From contig NZ_CP060295.1 of the NCBI RefSeq assembly GCF_014302995.1, positions 6,625,501 through 6,689,500 on the forward strand: a DNA stretch of 64,000 bases, read 5' to 3'. This DNA comes from Variovorax sp. PAMC26660 (lineage in GTDB: Bacteria; Pseudomonadota; Gammaproteobacteria; Burkholderiales; Burkholderiaceae_C). Within the stretch, counting starts at the first letter, position 1; every line of letters starts with the position of its first letter. The notes beneath the pieces are model-generated. The model was not told the origin of the DNA. It worked only from the letters and a program-made list of their open reading frames with translations, and searched no databases. The position numbers and the translations under genes were made by a program. Below are positions 63,679 through 64,000 of this stretch, one piece after another.

Positions 63679-64000
63679 TCAGTCGATCTTGCGCACGCAA
63701 TCTGCGTAGTAGCGCTTCTTGCCCGTCTCGTCGATACGCGCTACCAGGCCGTGGATGTCGGTCTCGAAGCCCGGGCACTGGGTGTTGAACTCGCGCGAGA
63801 ACCGCAGGTAGTCGACGATCTTCTTGTTGAACACTTCGCCCGGGATCAGCAGCGGAATGCCCGGCGGGTAAGGCGTGATCAGGCTGGTGGTGATGCGGCC
63901 CTCGAGCTCGTCGATCTCCACGCGCTCGGTCTTGCGGTGCGCGATATGGGCGAAGGCGTCGCTGGGCTTCATGGCTGGTGTGAGGTCGCTCAGGTACATC
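63679..64000 (-). CDS. Orn/Lys/Arg decarboxylase, C-terminal end (partial)
   Basis: Only the last 107 or so codons are in the window; the gene runs off the right edge. The visible part matches the C-terminal domain of PLP-dependent ornithine/lysine/arginine decarboxylases (MKPSDAFAHIAHRKTERVEI, ITTSLITPYPPGIPLLIPGE, YLRFSREFNTQCPGFETDIH). The ITPYPPGIPLLIPGE segment is the family hallmark. Which amino acid is decarboxylated cannot be told, as the PLP and substrate sites lie outside. Confidence 0.85.
   Translation of the reverse strand, partial: MYLSDLTPAMKPSDAFAHIAHRKTERVEIDELEGRITTSLITPYPPGIPLLIPGEVFNKKIVDYLRFSREFNTQCPGFETDIHGLVARIDETGKKRYYADCVRKID

Noticed and set aside
1..64000. tRNA or rRNA genes, insertion sequences, prophage or integrative elements
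   Set aside because: No cloverleaf-like sequence, transposase, integrase or terminal repeats were seen, and gene content is chromosomal throughout.

Overview
The window is a 64-kb stretch of a GC-rich (about two-thirds G+C) chromosome, densely packed with genes. It looks like a betaproteobacterium of the family Comamonadaceae, most likely Variovorax or a close relative. The reasons are the rimP-nusA-infB-rbfA-truB-typA order, the smpB/ratA/rnfH block, a Bug-type (TctC) binding protein, a NagR-like regulator beside a three-component ring hydroxylase, and the style of the ABC transporters. No rRNA, tRNA, CRISPR array, insertion sequence or prophage was seen. Assignments rest on reading motifs and remembered family features; no database search was run.

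Layout. 1-245: end of a receiver-domain protein. 359-9012: a GntR/FadR-regulated sugar-acid island with two tandem solute-binding proteins, a zinc polyol/aldonate dehydrogenase, two permeases, an ATPase, D-mannonate dehydratase and a fructuronate reductase-type enzyme. Together these could take up L-gulonate or L-idonate and convert it through fructuronate and mannonate to 2-keto-3-deoxygluconate. 9203-16487: MarR-type regulator, family-5 peptide/amide ABC transporter and amidase. 16498-19358: small unknown genes, a Pro/Tyr-rich exported protein and an adenylate cyclase-FHA fusion. 19384-23079: LD-carboxypeptidase with a His-rich tail, a TadA-hydrolase fusion, PaiB-like protein and an ankyrin protein. 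23079-25857: HbpS/GlcG-like exported protein with a two-component system.

25920-27613: DUF72 and DinB proteins. 27626-33683: a salicylate 5-hydroxylase-type operon (reductase, large and small oxygenase subunits, ferredoxin) that also encodes a PchB-like isochorismate pyruvate lyase/chorismate mutase, a Bug binding protein and a RidA-family protein, read divergently from a NagR-like LysR regulator. 33688-36320: EndoV-like, ThpR-like, outer-membrane barrel and nitroreductase genes. 36592-40498: guaB and guaA separated by a vapBC-type toxin-antitoxin pair. 40627-42490: DUF4124, rnfH, ratA and smpB. 42591-44830: ECF sigma and anti-sigma genes flanked by two paralogous COG4315 proteins.

44930-54954: an unknown membrane-anchored protein, a relic of an EamA transporter, then the translation/transcription operon rimP to typA. 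55143-61894: an MFS transporter and a yejABEF-type peptide importer. 61932-64000: fabI, a periplasmic-type ATP-dependent DNA ligase, and the end of an Orn/Lys/Arg decarboxylase.

The points most worth following are the PchB-like enzyme inside a salicylate hydroxylase operon, the vapBC pair wedged between guaB and guaA, the TadA fusion to a hydrolase that seems to lack its catalytic His, the HbpS-like/two-component unit with a phased palindromic operator, and the sugar-acid pathway served by an amino-acid-type transporter.
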